A stretch of 64,000 bases of DNA from Tenrec ecaudatus (GCF_050624435.1 NC_134537.1:121509586-121573585), one strand, 5' to 3'. Positions 12,442-23,920 are shown, counted from the stretch's first letter. Made by a program: numbers and translations. The notes: a model not told the origin generated them from the sequence alone.

Positions 12442-13971
12442 GGAACTCTTCCATAGGCGAATAATTGCTTCACTTCCCCGGTTTGTTGAAACATTTTGAC
12501 TGATAGTCTAGCAATTCCTAGACCCTGTTTTGGGCTAATAGCTTCAGTGAAGCTTGGACTGCTTCCATCAATTCAATTGGTTCTTGATCACTGGCTACCT
12601 CTAGAAATGGTTGACTTTTCACCAATTTGGGGGTTTGGGCAGTGACTTTGTGTATTCTTTCCATCTTTTCAAGTTTCTGGTATCATTCAATATATCGCTC
12701 ACACAATCTTTCAATATTACAACTTCAATTTTTTTCAGCTTCCTATATATGCTGAGTGTGTCGTTCCTTCTTGATATTCTAAATAGAGGTCTTCACACAG
12801 GTCATTATAATATTTAACTTTGCTTTTTGAGCTGCCCTCTGAAATTTTCTGTTCAGCTCTTTTACTTCATATTTTCTTACATTTGCCTTAGCTGCTCTAG
12901 CTAGCACTAAGAGCAGATTTCATTACTATCGCATGAATATGGACTTAAAATTAATTGGAATTTTGTTCAAATCTCTTGCTTTGAGGGTGCCCAACAAGTG
13001 GCAATTTAAAACTATGATATAGTTGTTAGTTTCATACTCTCTTTGCTTTTTTATGACATGTCTTATTCTAGAAGACAGATCCACTTTGATCTGTCTTTCC
13101 TGTTTTTTAATGATCTTTTGCTTTCTTCATGTATTGTGTCCATGATGTCTTCCCAAAGCTGTCTTTTATTGCTAGTGTTCAGTGATTCATATCAATTCTT
13201 GAAACATTCTAGAAATTCAGGTGAAATATCCTCAAGGTCATAGTTTGTCTCTCATGGACTTGTTTTAATTTTCCTCCACTTCAAGCTGAACTTACATATA
13301 AATAATGAATGATCTGTTCCACAGTCAGCCTCCAGCCTAATTTTGACTACTGATATGGAGCTTCTCCGTCTCTCTTCCCAACAATGTAATCCATGTGATT
13401 CCTATGTGTTCCATCTGGCAAAGTCCAAGTGTTTAGTTACCATCTAAGCTGTTTTTTAAAAAATTGCAACGAAGAAGTAATTGGTCTTGCAAAATTCTAT
13501 CATGAGATTTCCAGCTCATTTCTATCACTAAGGCCATATTTACAACTACTGTTCTTGGTCTTTATTTCCAATTTTCTCCAATCACCACTATTTCTATTTC
13601 TACTCACCAATAATTTTCAATGCATCTTGACTGAATGTTTGATCAATTACAGACTGAAGAAGTTAGTAGAATTCTCCAATTTCTTCCTCACAAGCTTTAG
13701 TGATTGTTAATAAATTTGGATAATGGTATATAGATGATATTTCATTGCATGAATACAGATATTATCCTATCACAGGCAGCATTATCTTAAAATGTCCATT
13801 TTGACAATGATGTGCCACTGTTCCTCCTGCATCTGCCATGCCTGGCATAGTGAACCATATGACTGACTCAAAGTGGCAGAACTAGTCCGTTTCAGTTCAT
13901 GGAAGCCAGGGATATTGATCTGTATGCAGTCCATTTCATTTTTCACAACTTCAAATTTTCCCAGGTCCATA

Positions 13972-14079
13972 CTTTGTACATTCCCAATTATTAATAGATG
14001 TTTACAGCTTTGTACATTCCCAATTATTAATAGATGTTTACAGCTTTGTACATTCCCAATTATTAACAGATGTTTACAG
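13972..14079. repeat. 36-bp tandem repeat, three copies
   Basis: The unit begins 'CTTTGTACATTCCCAATT' and ends 'AGATGTTTACAG'. Copies start at 13,972, 14,008 and 14,044 and differ only by one T/C change in the third copy. Because 36 is a multiple of three, the minus-strand frame over it repeats 12 residues three times. Confidence 0.97.
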
Positions 14080-14154
14080 CTTTTTTCCCTCATTTTGATA
14101 GTTAATGCTTTAGAATAAATACTGAGAAGAAATAGTGGTGGTGTAGCAAATTTA

Positions 14155-14228
14155 GCCTACACAATAAGTCCTAGAAAACTCTATGGGGTCACTTTGAATT
14201 GGAGTTGGCCCAATGGCACCCAGAAACG
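14155..14228 (+). mobile_element. AfroSINE, 3' portion
   Basis: 'CTCTATGGGGTCACTTTGAA' followed by a GGAGTTGG stretch matches the AfroSINE 3' block (GGGTCGCTATGAGTC region). The tRNA head is absent. Confidence 0.65.
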
Positions 14229-14334
14229 GCAATTTTTTTACCTGAACCAAGGTACAATCATTTTACCTATCACTATTTTTGCATCATCAATATAAATATC
14301 AGGGAGATGGAAAATAATGTCTAATATTATTACC

Positions 14335-14417
14335 ATGAAAATAGTTTGGATTCACAGATTGCCTGAAAGTTACTTAGCGACCTTAGAAGGTGCACAGATC
14401 ACATTTGAGAACCACTG
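14335..14417 (+). mobile_element. possible hAT-Charlie (MER20/MER5-like) end
   Basis: Ends with 'ATTTGAGAACCACTG', the typical right terminal repeat of old mammalian Charlie-type hAT elements such as MER20. The rest is too decayed to confirm, and no partner terminus is visible upstream. Confidence 0.35.
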
Positions 14418-14440
14418 TAGTGAGTGAGACGGTGGAAGCC

Positions 14441-14640
14441 CTGGTGGCTTAGTGGGTTATGTGTTAGGCTGGTAACCATAAAGTCAGTAGTTTGAAACCA
14501 CCAACCTCTCAAAGAGAGAAAGAAACAACTCTCTACTCCCACAATGAGTTACAGGATGGGAAACTCATAAGGGTGATTTTACCCTGGCCTATAGAGTCAC
14601 TATGAGTTGAACCGGATGCAATGGCAGTGAATTTAAGTTT
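14441..14640 (+). mobile_element. AfroSINE, full length
   Basis: A clear full-length copy. The head is 'AGCCCTGGTGGCTTAGTGGG', the B-box-like 'CAGTAGTTTGAAACCACC' follows, and the tail has 'TATAGAGTCACTATGAGTTG' and 'CAATGGCAGTGAATTT'. The head resembles a tRNA with A and B boxes, so its source RNA was probably a polymerase III transcript. It is the best reference copy in the window. Confidence 0.9.
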
Positions 14641-14982
14641 GTCATACATAAACAAACCTTCAAAGATATTCCTCTATTATTCTCAGTGTGTTCTTTGCTT
14701 TTCACATGAGGCAACTGAAATACAGAATTGGGGAAAACAGATTTGATAATCATTTTAAGTCAGATAAAGCATGAGGAACCTGAACCCGTGGAAGTCTTAG
14801 CTTGTTGCCTTTTTCTATCAAGCTCAGCTACGCTGATGGAGAACTGATTTTAAATGGTACAACCCCAGGAACTGGGTGAGAGGAGCGAACAGGAAACACA
14901 GATTATATGGAGTGTATATGCCAAAAGGGTTGATATTAAGAGTTAATAATCCAAGCTTTCTGATTAATATCTAATACTCAAT
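14641..14982. other. unique sequence
   Basis: I see nothing assignable between the AfroSINE and the SPIN element. Confidence 0.4.
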
Positions 14983-15171
14983 AAGTGGTTCTCATCATTC
15001 CTAATGCTGCAATCCTGTAATACACTTCATGCTGTGGGGACCCCAACCATACAATTATTCTCATTGCTACTTCATAACTGTAATTTTGCATAACATTATG
15101 AATTGGGCGACCTCTGTGAAAGTGTTGTTTGGCCCCCAAAGGGGTCGTAACCCACAAGTTGAGAACCACTG
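14983..15171 (+). mobile_element. SPIN (hAT) non-autonomous DNA transposon
   Basis: Matches the SPIN non-autonomous element. The left terminus 'AGTGGTTCTCATCATTCC' and right terminus 'AAGTTGAGAACCACTG' are inverted repeats. The interior carries 'CTTCATAACTGTAATTTTGC' and 'GGCCCCCAAAGGGGTCGT', which are diagnostic for SPIN. Flanks 'ACTCAAT' (14,976-14,982) and 'ACTTAAT' (15,172-15,178) resemble a decayed 8-bp hAT target-site duplication. It encodes nothing and would have been moved in trans by a SPIN transposase. A second copy in the other orientation is at 47,592-47,743. Confidence 0.92.
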
Positions 15172-16499
15172 ACTTAATTGACTGAAAATATATACATAAA
15201 TTACTTCTGTGCTCATTTCCCATTCCACTCTTCTCGAATTATAATGCATGAAAACTTATTTATTTTATGTAATCCAGTTTTATTAAATCACCTTTCTAGT
15301 ATTAGGTATTCATTACTGGTTAAAATTTTGAATAAGGCCTACTAAACAGTTGAAAATGGGTGGGGTGCGGGCGGGAATTGTAACCTTTAGTCAAACATGG
15401 TTATCTACAAAACAGAAAACTCCAAGGGAATTTCTTTACATCACATTAATTGTCATTCCATACATTGGCAGCACAGTCTTTCCAGAGGTTTTATTAAGCC
15501 TATACTATCTATGGAGGAATAAGCTGTCTTGTGAAGGCTGTATTGAAACTGTGTAAGTTCTTACTTGGCCCAGTCATAAGCCTTGCTGTACTCCAGTAGG
15601 CCTTTGGGTGAATTTCTACACCAAACTCACCCACTGTAGAGCTTTTCAGTTATGTTTGCTTCGTTGCACACTGGAAAAATTGAGTGTAAAATCTTGGGCA
15701 AAGTGCTCTAACAGGATTGATAAGATTCATGATGTGAATTACATTGAAATGATTTTGCAGGCAATACATTTTGGAACATTACTGTGAATTCAAATAATGA
15801 AAAAGACTCATGAATCTGAGATCAATAAATTATATGTAAAATTAAATTTAAGAATGGTACATTAAAAGATCAATGTACTAAATTGTTTTCCAGTTGACAT
15901 AGAAAACTGTCATGCCGGTAAAACATAATACTTTTCATATCAAAGCAGAAGTCTTCAGACTAAAGGTTTATATTTTGTCATATTAAACAGTCTCTTGAGG
16001 TCTAAACAGCAATCTATTGAAGAAATTATGAGAAAAAGATTCTTAAATAATTTAAAATATTTTTCAAGGTGTTTTTTCCCAGAACTACTTATGTTAATCT
16101 GGTTCACAAATCCAGGGAAAGTTACAATATTTTATGATTTTATTATAATCTGCAGCTGCTCTGCATATATCAAAAAAGCAAGGGAAGAGGTGGTATCACT
16201 TTTCAAATAATTCTCATAAAAATCAACTTTTTAAGTAAATATTAGTTTTAAAAATAATATGAAACTAGATTTATTTTCTCAGGATTTCCTTTGCACTTGC
16301 ACATGGAAATGAGGTGAGCAAATAAATAATTTAAATCCGTTCAAATCAGTTCTCTGTGAGCAGATGTAAATGAAGCTTAGATGTCTTCTTTCTTAAATTA
16401 TAATTTGGAAATGAAAACTGCCTATAGAACCTCAAATATACCTAACACATTAAAAATATATGCTAAATATGATAAGAAAATTAGATAACATATGAAGCA
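15172..16499. other. AT-rich unique sequence
   Basis: 1.3 kb with no recognised repeat and no credible exon. Confidence 0.4.
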
Positions 16500-16560
16500 C
16501 CCAAAAAACTCACCTCCATCAAGTCAGTTTCAACTACAGCACAGCATAGAATTGGAATAA
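16500..16560 (-). mobile_element. AfroSINE, 3' end remnant
   Basis: 'CTCACCTCCATCAAGTCAGT' followed by 'TTCAACTACAGCACAGC' is the complement of the AfroSINE tail. Only about 60 bp remain. Confidence 0.6.
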
Positions 16561-17404
16561 TAGCATCAATTGTAGCAAAACGTAAAACTCTATTAAACAT
16601 TGTTTAAATTTTTGGTTTTGTGAATGTATTATATCTCTATATAATTAAATATTGCTCTTCACGACTTTTCTTCAGCTTTTTTCCAAAGATACTACAATAA
16701 AAATGACTCGATAAAAACAATTACAAGCTTGTAGATAGTTGATCATAATAGTATTTTTCCAAAGAAGACTTACAAATAGTTCCCCAAAGCCCCTTATATT
16801 TCCCAAAGAGTAAATTCCTTCTGCTATCACATCGCTATATATAATTTAAAATAACTTCTTTTGAATTCACTATTATATTACTAAACTAACCAGCACTTAA
16901 CTAAACAGAAGTCATTTTAATGAGTGATTTTAAAGTGATTTTTATCTCTCTTGATTCTGTATAGTTTAGTAAAGTTGATAAGAAAGTATTTCCTCTGGGT
17001 GATTAATAATCCTGTTATTTTATCTTATTGAAACCAGGAAATGCAGAATAACATGATTATACATCTTTGTTCCTTCAAAAACCAATAAATTATATAGCAA
17101 TCATTATTTTAAAATATCATACCCTAATGTGATACTTTTCACTTACTAAATCAGCAATATGAACTAATAATTTTGAATCCACAATCAATATCCATAGAGA
17201 GAGCAGCCAGCCAATTAAATTCTGTTTTGCACTGGACAAATCTGCTTCAAAAGATCTCTTTAAGGTATTATCTATTTAAGATCTGTTTAAGGTATTAAAG
17301 CAAAGATGTCATTTTCAAGGCTAAAGTGTGCCTATAGCAAAGTATGGTGTTTCAAGTCTCCTCATATGCATATTCATGAAGTGACTGCAAATAAAGGTGC
17401 AACA
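16561..17404. other. AT-rich unique sequence
   Basis: No repeat or coding feature seen. A local near-duplication 'ATCTCTTTAAGGTATTA' / 'ATCTGTTTAAGGTATTA' lies at about 17,253-17,297. Confidence 0.4.
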
Positions 17405-17505
17405 TAGCACTAATTGTGAGGATGGTGCACGGCCAGGCAGTGTTTTCTCCTGTTTTCCAGAAGATTGCTAGGAGTGAGAATGGACTTAAGGGCACCTAAC
17501 ACAAA
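17405..17505 (+). mobile_element. RTE LINE, last 100 bp of 3' end
   Basis: 'ATTGTGAGGATGGTGCACGG' to 'GGGCACCTAACAC' is the terminal block of RTE in sense orientation. It abuts the next RTE fragment directly. Confidence 0.75.
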
Positions 17506-17507
17506 CC

Positions 17508-17894
17508 ACATGTGCATGTGAAGACTGAATAGTTTATAAATAACACCAAAGAATAGATGCCTTTGAATTATGAATTTGGAGACTATTAAATATGCCATGG
17601 ACTACCAGTGGGAATAACAAATCTGTGGGAGAAGTACAGCTAAATACACCTTGGAAATGAGGATGTCAAGAAGTCGTCCCATGTATTTCAGACAGATCAT
17701 CAGGAGGAGCCAGTTCCTCGACACGGAAGTCAGGCTGTCAGAGAACACGACGGCCTTCCTTGAAATGGATTGGCACAGTGGTTGCAACAGTGGGCTTAAA
17801 TTTAGCAATAATATAAGAGTGGTGAAGGACCTAGCAGTAGTTACTTCAGTAATTCATGGGTGGCTATGAGCCAAGAGTAAGTGGCACTTACCCA
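17508..17894 (+). mobile_element. RTE LINE, 3' end, second copy
   Basis: Sense RTE 3' end of about 390 bp: 'GATGCCTTTGAATTATGAAT', 'GGCACAGTGGTTGCAACAG' and 'GGTGAAGGACCTAGC'. It lies head to tail with the fragment before it, so two independent 5'-truncated insertions or a duplication created the pair. Confidence 0.8.
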
Positions 17895-19002
17895 CAATTT
17901 TGTCAAGCATAACAGCACCTAACTGTTATCTTGAAAAATGTCAAGGTGAAGAAATGGTATAGAAACCCATCACGGTATAGCCACTTGTTTGGAAGAAAGC
18001 AGCAAACTAACTCTCTACCCCTCTCTCTCTCTGAAGACGAAGAGCTTGCTTAGTGACTGCCTTGAATTGACCTTGAACCCTACTATAGATATCTCCAGAG
18101 TTTGAGGGGTGGAAAAATCTTCCTCCTGAGACCATTAGTCTAGAGATTCTAACTCTAATCATTAAAATTAACATCATAATTGTTTATTCTGATTCCCTAG
18201 AATAAATTATTGTCTTGAAGTCATGATTGTATGCCTATCCATGCCTACCTTGCAATAAATTAAATGAGTTCATGTATGAAAAATGTTATTTACACTTAAG
18301 AAGAAAAAAATTTTCTCCACAACTGCCAGGTTAGGCCCTAAAATCCTAAAGTTGCAAGTAACCTTACAAATTCTCCAGCACTCTGCTCTTGGGAATGAAA
18401 ACATAGTTTCTGAAGCATGAAGCAGCTCAGAGGGATGACTTGCTAAGGCCATACAGATAGCTATTGAATAAGTCAAGATCTTCTAAATTGATGCTAGACT
18501 TCATTTTTAGTACAGGAAGATGGGTTTTTGTTTCAAATGTAACTTGTAGGACAGAGAACCATCACAAATAGTTCAACATTTCAAATCCAGAAGGCACAGA
18601 TCTATAACAACCTGTAAAATACATATGAAAGCATAAGGCACAATGCCACACGGAAGGACAAGCCTCCATGGTGAGGAAGATGCTGTCAAGAGAACCCCTT
18701 ATCACCTTTCAGAACATGCTTACATTGCTGGGATGCTGAATGGGTTGCAACAGAAATTCCACGTTAGCAGAGATTAGGAATAAAGGCCTAGAGATCTACT
18801 TCCAAAAGTCAACCAACAAAGATGCCTTGGATGACATCAATCTAATCGTGTTGTACGTGGGTGTGTCCTAAGTCAAGGCCAGCCCTACAGCAGCTAGCAA
18901 CATCAAGAAGCAGAGAAGCCCCCTCAAAACAAGTCACTAAAGCAAAAATATGTAAGTGTGCAAAAGGTTAATGATTAGGAAATCATTTAAAATGTGGGAA
19001 AC
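17895..19002. other. mostly unique, one MIR
   Basis: Apart from the MIR at 18,405-18,512 I recognise nothing firmly. The stretch 18,780-18,830 ('CTACTTCCAAAAGTCAACCA') weakly recalls an AfroSINE variant. Confidence 0.35.
18405..18512 (-). mobile_element. MIR SINE remnant
   Basis: 'GACTTGCTAAGGCCATACAG' matches the complement of the MIR core (AACTTGCCCAAGGTCACACAG). Ancient mammalian SINE, strongly decayed. Confidence 0.55.
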
Positions 19003-19060
19003 TACGTAGTCACTATGAGTCATAATTGACTTGATATCAGGGAGTTTGGTTTTGTTTTTT
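19003..19060 (+). mobile_element. AfroSINE, 3' tail remnant
   Basis: 'GTCACTATGAGTCATAATTG' followed by 'GGAGTTTGGTTTTG' is the AfroSINE tail. The upstream part is unrecognisable. Confidence 0.6.
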
Positions 19061-19368
19061 GTTTTTTCAGATAGCAAGGAAACTTAACTCATTTTGTTTC
19101 ACAGATAACAGATTTGAGATAGGGTGGAAGATTGTATGAAAAGTATTTCAAGCAAAAGAAAGAGTAATTACAAAATACTGCACACTAGAGAAAAATGGTA
19201 TAGCCCTACATTTAAAATATTAAGAGCATAGCAAGTGAGGAGTAACCCCTGAGAGAGAAGGCTAACCCATCTGAGCCACGATAAACCAGATTAAGTAGGA
19301 TGGGTTTGAACATAACGATAATGTGCACCAAGAGAAGGATAACAAAGGATTATGAATATAATATTTCT

Positions 19369-20148
19369 TTTTTAAAACGTTCTATTAGGGCCTCATTCAA
19401 CTCTTATCACAATCCATACATACATCAATTGTGTAAAGTACATCGGTACATTTATTGCCCGCATCATTTTCAAAGCATTTGCTCTCCAATTAAGCCCTGA
19501 ACATCAGGTCCTCTTTTTTTCCCCTTCCCTCCCACTCCCCCTTCCCTCATGAGCCCTTGATAATTTATAAATTATTATGTTGTCATATCTTTCCCTGTCC
19601 AACGTCTCCCTTCACCCCCTTTTCTGGTGTCCGTCCCCCAGGGAGGAGGTCACAAGTAGATCCTTGTAACCGGTTCCCTCTTTCCAGCCCACTCTCCCTC
19701 TACCCTCCCAGTATCGCCCCTCACACCCCTGGTCCTGAAGGTATCATCCTCCTGGATTCCCTGTGCCTCTAGCTCCTGTCTACACCAGTGTACATCCTCT
19801 GCCAGTGTACATCCTCTGCCCTATCCAGACTTGCAAGGTAGAATTCGGGTCATGATAGTGGGCGGGTTGGGGGTTGGGGAGGAAGCATTTAGGAACTAGA
19901 GGAAAACTGTATTCTTCATCGGTGCTACATTGCACCCTAACTGACTCATCTCCTCCTCTAGACCCCTCTGCAAGGAGATCTCCAGTGGCCAACAAATGGG
20001 CTTTGGGTCTCCACTCTGAACCTGTCCCTTCATTTACTGTGGTAAGATTTTTTTGTTCTCATGATGCCTTATACCTCATCCCTTCAACACCTCGTGATCG
20101 CACAGGCTGCGGCCATCTAGCTCAGAAGCAACAAAGCCCACATGGAAC
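19369..20148 (-). mobile_element. L1 3' UTR insertion with 5' inversion and target-site duplication
   Basis: An L1 3' end inserted on the minus strand: T-run at 19,369, then 'CTATTAGGGCCTCATTCAAC' and the 3' UTR complement to 'CGCACAGGCTG' at 20,109. From 20,110 the sequence flips to sense orientation ('CGGCCATCTAGCTCAGAAGC'), which is the reverse complement of the stretch at 59,269-59,301 in the other L1 copy. Flanks 'AATATAATATTTCT' (19,355-19,368) and 'AATACAATATTTCT' (20,149-20,162) form a 14-bp target-site duplication with one mismatch. This is the structure left by twin priming. A 17-bp unit is duplicated at 19,785-19,818. Confidence 0.92.
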
Positions 20149-20392
20149 AATACAATATTTCTATATATTACTTTTGAAATGTTTCTAGATCACAGGAAAT
20201 AATAACTTAACTGGACTCTGTAGGAAATACATAAAAGTTTTAATCCTTGAAACCAAATAAGTTTATTTAATTAAGGCATTTATATTTGGATATGAAAAAT
20301 TGTTTTATCAGAGAGCAACCAGTGAGAAAATAAGGTTTTCTCTTCAAATGGTCATAAATATAGTGGATTCCAATATTGGGAAAACAAATAAA

Positions 20393-20395
<3 letters not shown>

Positions 20396-20450
<55 letters not shown>
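20396..20450. repeat. (TA)n microsatellite, 55 bp
   Basis: Uninterrupted TA run just upstream of the mariner. The minus-strand frame that encodes alternating Tyr-Ile is an artefact of this run. Confidence 0.98.
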
Positions 20451-20452
<2 letters not shown>

Positions 20453-20456
20453 CATA

Positions 20457-21005
20457 TGAGGGAGTACCCAAAAAACTGATGCTCATTTTTGTTTGTTTGT
20501 TTATGTGAGGGGGATAGTGCATTTGGAGTTTGTTTCACCAAATCAGACTGTTAATCAAGCTTTCTATTTAGAGGTTCTGAAAAGATGGCATAGGTTTTGT
20601 GTGTGACAAAAAAGACCTGATTTGTGGCAGACAGGGCACTGGTTTTGTTCACCCAGTCATCTCAGTGCACCAGTTTTTGGAAAGAAAAAAAAAGCGCATG
20701 CCTTTCTTGCCCCATATGCCCGACTCACCTAACCTCACTCGGTGTGACCTCTTTTTGTTTCCTCAAATGAAGAGGAACATGAAAGGAAAGTGATTTGATG
20801 ACGTAGGAGTGAAGAAAAAATGAGGGAGATGCTGTCAGCCATCCTTACACACATTTGACAAATGTTTCCAAAAAATAGAATCACAGATTTGACCAATGTA
20901 TTAAGTGTGATAGAGAGTACTTTGAAGGCAATACAGTTGTTTTGTAAAAATATTTAAATATATAGCTTTGAAAAAAAATCCAGTTTTGGAGGGGGTACCC
21001 CATCA
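20457..21005 (+). mobile_element. mariner (TcMar) DNA transposon, internally deleted
   Basis: Inverted termini: 'TGAGGGAGTACCC' at 20,457 and its near complement 'GGGGGTACCCCATCA' ending at 21,005. The element is flanked by TA on both sides (20,455-20,456 and 21,006-21,007), the target duplication of this superfamily. About 550 bp remain of an element that is normally about 1.3 kb. It keeps the 5' end and then jumps to the C-terminal third of the transposase. It stands next to a (TA)n run, a natural TA target. Confidence 0.9.
20599..20793 (+). pseudogene. mariner transposase C-terminal remnant
   Basis: The 64-codon frame contains the mariner motif region 'SPNLTRCDLFLFP' (family form SPDLAPCDFFLFP). 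The Asp codon at 20,746-20,748 is the third catalytic residue of the D,D34D triad. About 20 bp that should hold the HDNA motif with the second catalytic Asp are missing at about 20,648-20,658. The frame ends early and the N-terminal DNA-binding domain is deleted, so the protein cannot be active. Confidence 0.85.
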
Positions 21006-22767
21006 TATATATACACACACAGAAGAGAGCTTTTACAGCTTTGTGAAAAACCAGCACTACTTTTCATTCCATTTTCCATGAAGTATTTAAAACCTCTTGT
21101 ATGTATAACTCATATATATTAGAAACAATTCAGAGCTTCATGCCTGCACAGGATCCCTGGATCCGCAGTCAAATCTATTCCTATAAGACTCTACCTAAAA
21201 GATTACCGACAAAAATCCCCAGATAAGCCAACAATGAACAATATACAAATAATAAATATTCATGGAAAGTCTGTTGTACATCAGGATCAGTCTTTTGTAA
21301 GGCTTCTAGGGGACGGTAGCAAATCAGACATGCAATCTTAGAACTGAGTCAAAACTGGCAAGGCCTTGAGAAGTCACGAAAGGAGATTGAACGAGCTAGA
21401 ATATTTATTCCTCTGTTAGCTGTTCTCTGTGGATGTTCCCCAGGATGAACATTTCTAAACATAAGTCATTTACCTCCATGCTCCTACTTGCCAATGGAGC
21501 TACAAATAATGAAGAATTTTCTGTGTGTCAGGCACATACGTGCCAGATGAGGGAAACCAAAAGAGCAAGGTAAAAACTGTTCTTACACTATGGTACTTAA
21601 AAACAACTAAAAAAGATAAAGAAATTACATGTGTGATTGCAACCATATTCCCACAGAATCCTATTTAGTCCCTTTGGAATAAGAAAGAAGCTTTGCTTGA
21701 ATCAAGTCAGACTGCTGTCCCATCATATGTGTAATAGGAATGAGCACACCGAAGTTCATTTGTTTTTTGTGTATATTTCTCTCAAAATGGATTCTTACAA
21801 CTTACTTTCAAATTTCTTCATTTAGAATACAAACTCTTGAGTGTGAGCATTTCTCTGTCCTATCTGATGGACTCTTCTGCTCAAGATGACAAGCCTGGAC
21901 ATTTTGGAATGCCTCGCTGGCCATCTAGTTCTGGAACTATCTCCCAGACTGGATTAGAGTTGAGATCTGACACCAACGATCTTCCAGATCATCTATCTTC
22001 CACACAACGACCTTTAGACCAAATTCGTGGTTTTCTTTCTTTCCAATTCGAAACTATGTTGGATGTGCTTTACACATGAATAATCTGAACTTGTTAAAAC
22101 ATCCCCTCTGGTGAGAACTCTTGTAACGCTCCAGCACAAACAGGATTAATTCCAGATGACAATGACAATAGTGTAAGTCATTTCTCAGAGAATCGTGTGA
22201 ACTCAGTTACATGAAGTGATGGAAGCTAAAAGACGTGAAAAGAGTAAATGCACAAGTAATTTACCAAAAGCTCTTCAGAAATGATCGTGCAAAGGTGAAT
22301 GGGTGTGAAGTGAGCACAGGTTTCTAACTTCGGTCTGATTGTATATTTAAAAAGGTTAAAGGCAGCAAGTCCCATCAGTACAAGGAGGTTACGCCTCATA
22401 TGACTGGGTCACCTACAACAGGGGGGGCGGGAGGAGAGACTTACATACTTGCTCATTGAATGTCCCTGCCGCAGTGCTGTGCTTGCAGTCTGTCTGCTCA
22501 GTATACATGCCAGTATCTGTTTACATTCCTGACATACATGAGAAGTGCACAGAAGTTGCTGACACTCTGATTGTTCCACTAAATGATTTCATCAAGCAGT
22601 CATAATTAAGAATACTTTTTAATTATTTTGTCTGCTGTGCTCTTACATCATCTCTTTTTAAAACTAAGATGTTCTGGAAAGGTGAGAAGAATTTGGAAAG
22701 ATAATTGGAACAAATCAAGACGAGAGAGAGAAAGTCAAGGCTTTCTACTTCTAGTCAGAGTTAACAG
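21006..22767. other. mostly unique sequence
   Basis: 1.8 kb with no assigned repeat. Around 21,500-21,600 there is a weak likeness to old L2/MIR-type sequence ('GTGTGTCAGGCAC'). The 80-codon frame at 21,837-22,079 shows no recognisable domain. Confidence 0.4.
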
Positions 22768-22865
22768 TATCAGAGATTCACAGGGTCAGTTCTTCCCTGT
22801 CTTATAGGGTCACTCTTGGTCCACATCAACTCAACTCGATAGTTGGGAGATCGGTTGGTTTAAGG
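22768..22865 (+). mobile_element. AfroSINE, 3' half
   Basis: 'GGGTCAGTTCTTCCCTGTC', 'TTATAGGGTCACTCTTGG' and 'CAACTCAACTCGAT' match the 3' half of AfroSINE in sense orientation. The tRNA-derived head is lost. Confidence 0.75.
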
Positions 22866-23920
22866 GACTTCTCTGCAGTGTAATCCCAAGTGTGGCTCAG
22901 GGTTACCGCTTCTGACAGTTAACATTTACCCCAAGCCATACTCGCGATTACCTCCAAGGAGGTTAAGGAGTAATCAGTTTTGCCCACCTTTAATAAATTT
23001 AATTATATATTATTGCAAGATTTAGACAGTCAAAGTACTGATGGTGGTGACTTTGAAGGTGGAACAAATAAGGAATTGTATCAGAGGAGAATCCGTCTTC
23101 AAGGGCAGTTACAAACCTTTCTCTTTCCAGGACTGTGAAAACTGAGAGATGGTGACCAGGGTCTCCACTGGCTTTCCCATCCAGGATCAGCAATGACATG
23201 CATCATCTAACCACGAAAAGAGGACTCACTGCCAGAAGCTCCACGGGGAAGTCTGGCTGTTGTGGCTCCTTCCTTCTCGTGATGCCTGCTCATTTTCCAT
23301 GCTTTCTCTCCAGCTCTCCTGGCAATTCAGCCAAGTGCCCTACATCCAGCCAGTGAAAACCCCTTCTATTTAAGCCAGCCAGAGTTGGTTTCTATTGTTA
23401 GGGACAAAATATTCTGTGTAAAACAGGAAAAGCTAGGGGTCTCTCAAGCCACTGTAATGCTATTTCCTGGATGGTGCTACATGGTGCCCTGAATTTATGA
23501 CCTCCAGATATTGTTGGAAACCGAGAGTCACAGGTAAAATAGAGCTAGGCTCATTACACTGCAAATGTTGGTTTCATTCTGGCAGCAAATTTGAGATTGT
23601 CAAAAGGATTCCATTTAATAACCTTGGAAAATCCCCAAAGTTAAACACTATAGTGAAAGAGGGCTTACTTGAGCAGCTACCTATCTGAGTCTGAGTTGGG
23701 TTTGAAAGTTCCTTGAATACGGGACAATGCACCCCACCTTCACTGGATCTTCCATAAGCAACCCTACACCGAAGACAGAGCTAAGTCTTTAGTATTCTTT
23801 GACTAGCTCTTAATAATTTTTTTCTGATAACTTTCTATTAAATGAAAAAAAAGGTATCTGAAATGAGCATCCATGAAATGCTTCTCATTTCACCCACTGT
23901 TGACTGAAGTGCCTGATGTT
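22866..23920. other. mostly unique sequence
   Basis: No repeat family or conserved exon recognised. Confidence 0.4.

Larger units (their letters stand above)
11940..14115 (-). mobile_element. RTE LINE, longest minus-strand copy
   Basis: About 2.2 kb of one RTE element read on the minus strand. The RT region is at 12,060-12,500, the linker between the endonuclease and RT at 12,500-13,300, the endonuclease at roughly 13,300-13,860 and the 5' side at 13,860-14,115. Landmarks shared with the copy at 36,222-38,030 include 'TCACATGAGCGCAATAAATT' and 'GATCTGTATGCAGTCCATTT'. The 3' terminus is missing. Two local duplications are present: a 17-bp unit twice at 12,408-12,441 and a 36-bp unit three times at 13,972-14,079. 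Frames are broken throughout. Confidence 0.85.

Noticed and set aside
20267..20455. Tyr-Ile repeat peptide
   Set aside because: Translation of the (TA)n microsatellite.
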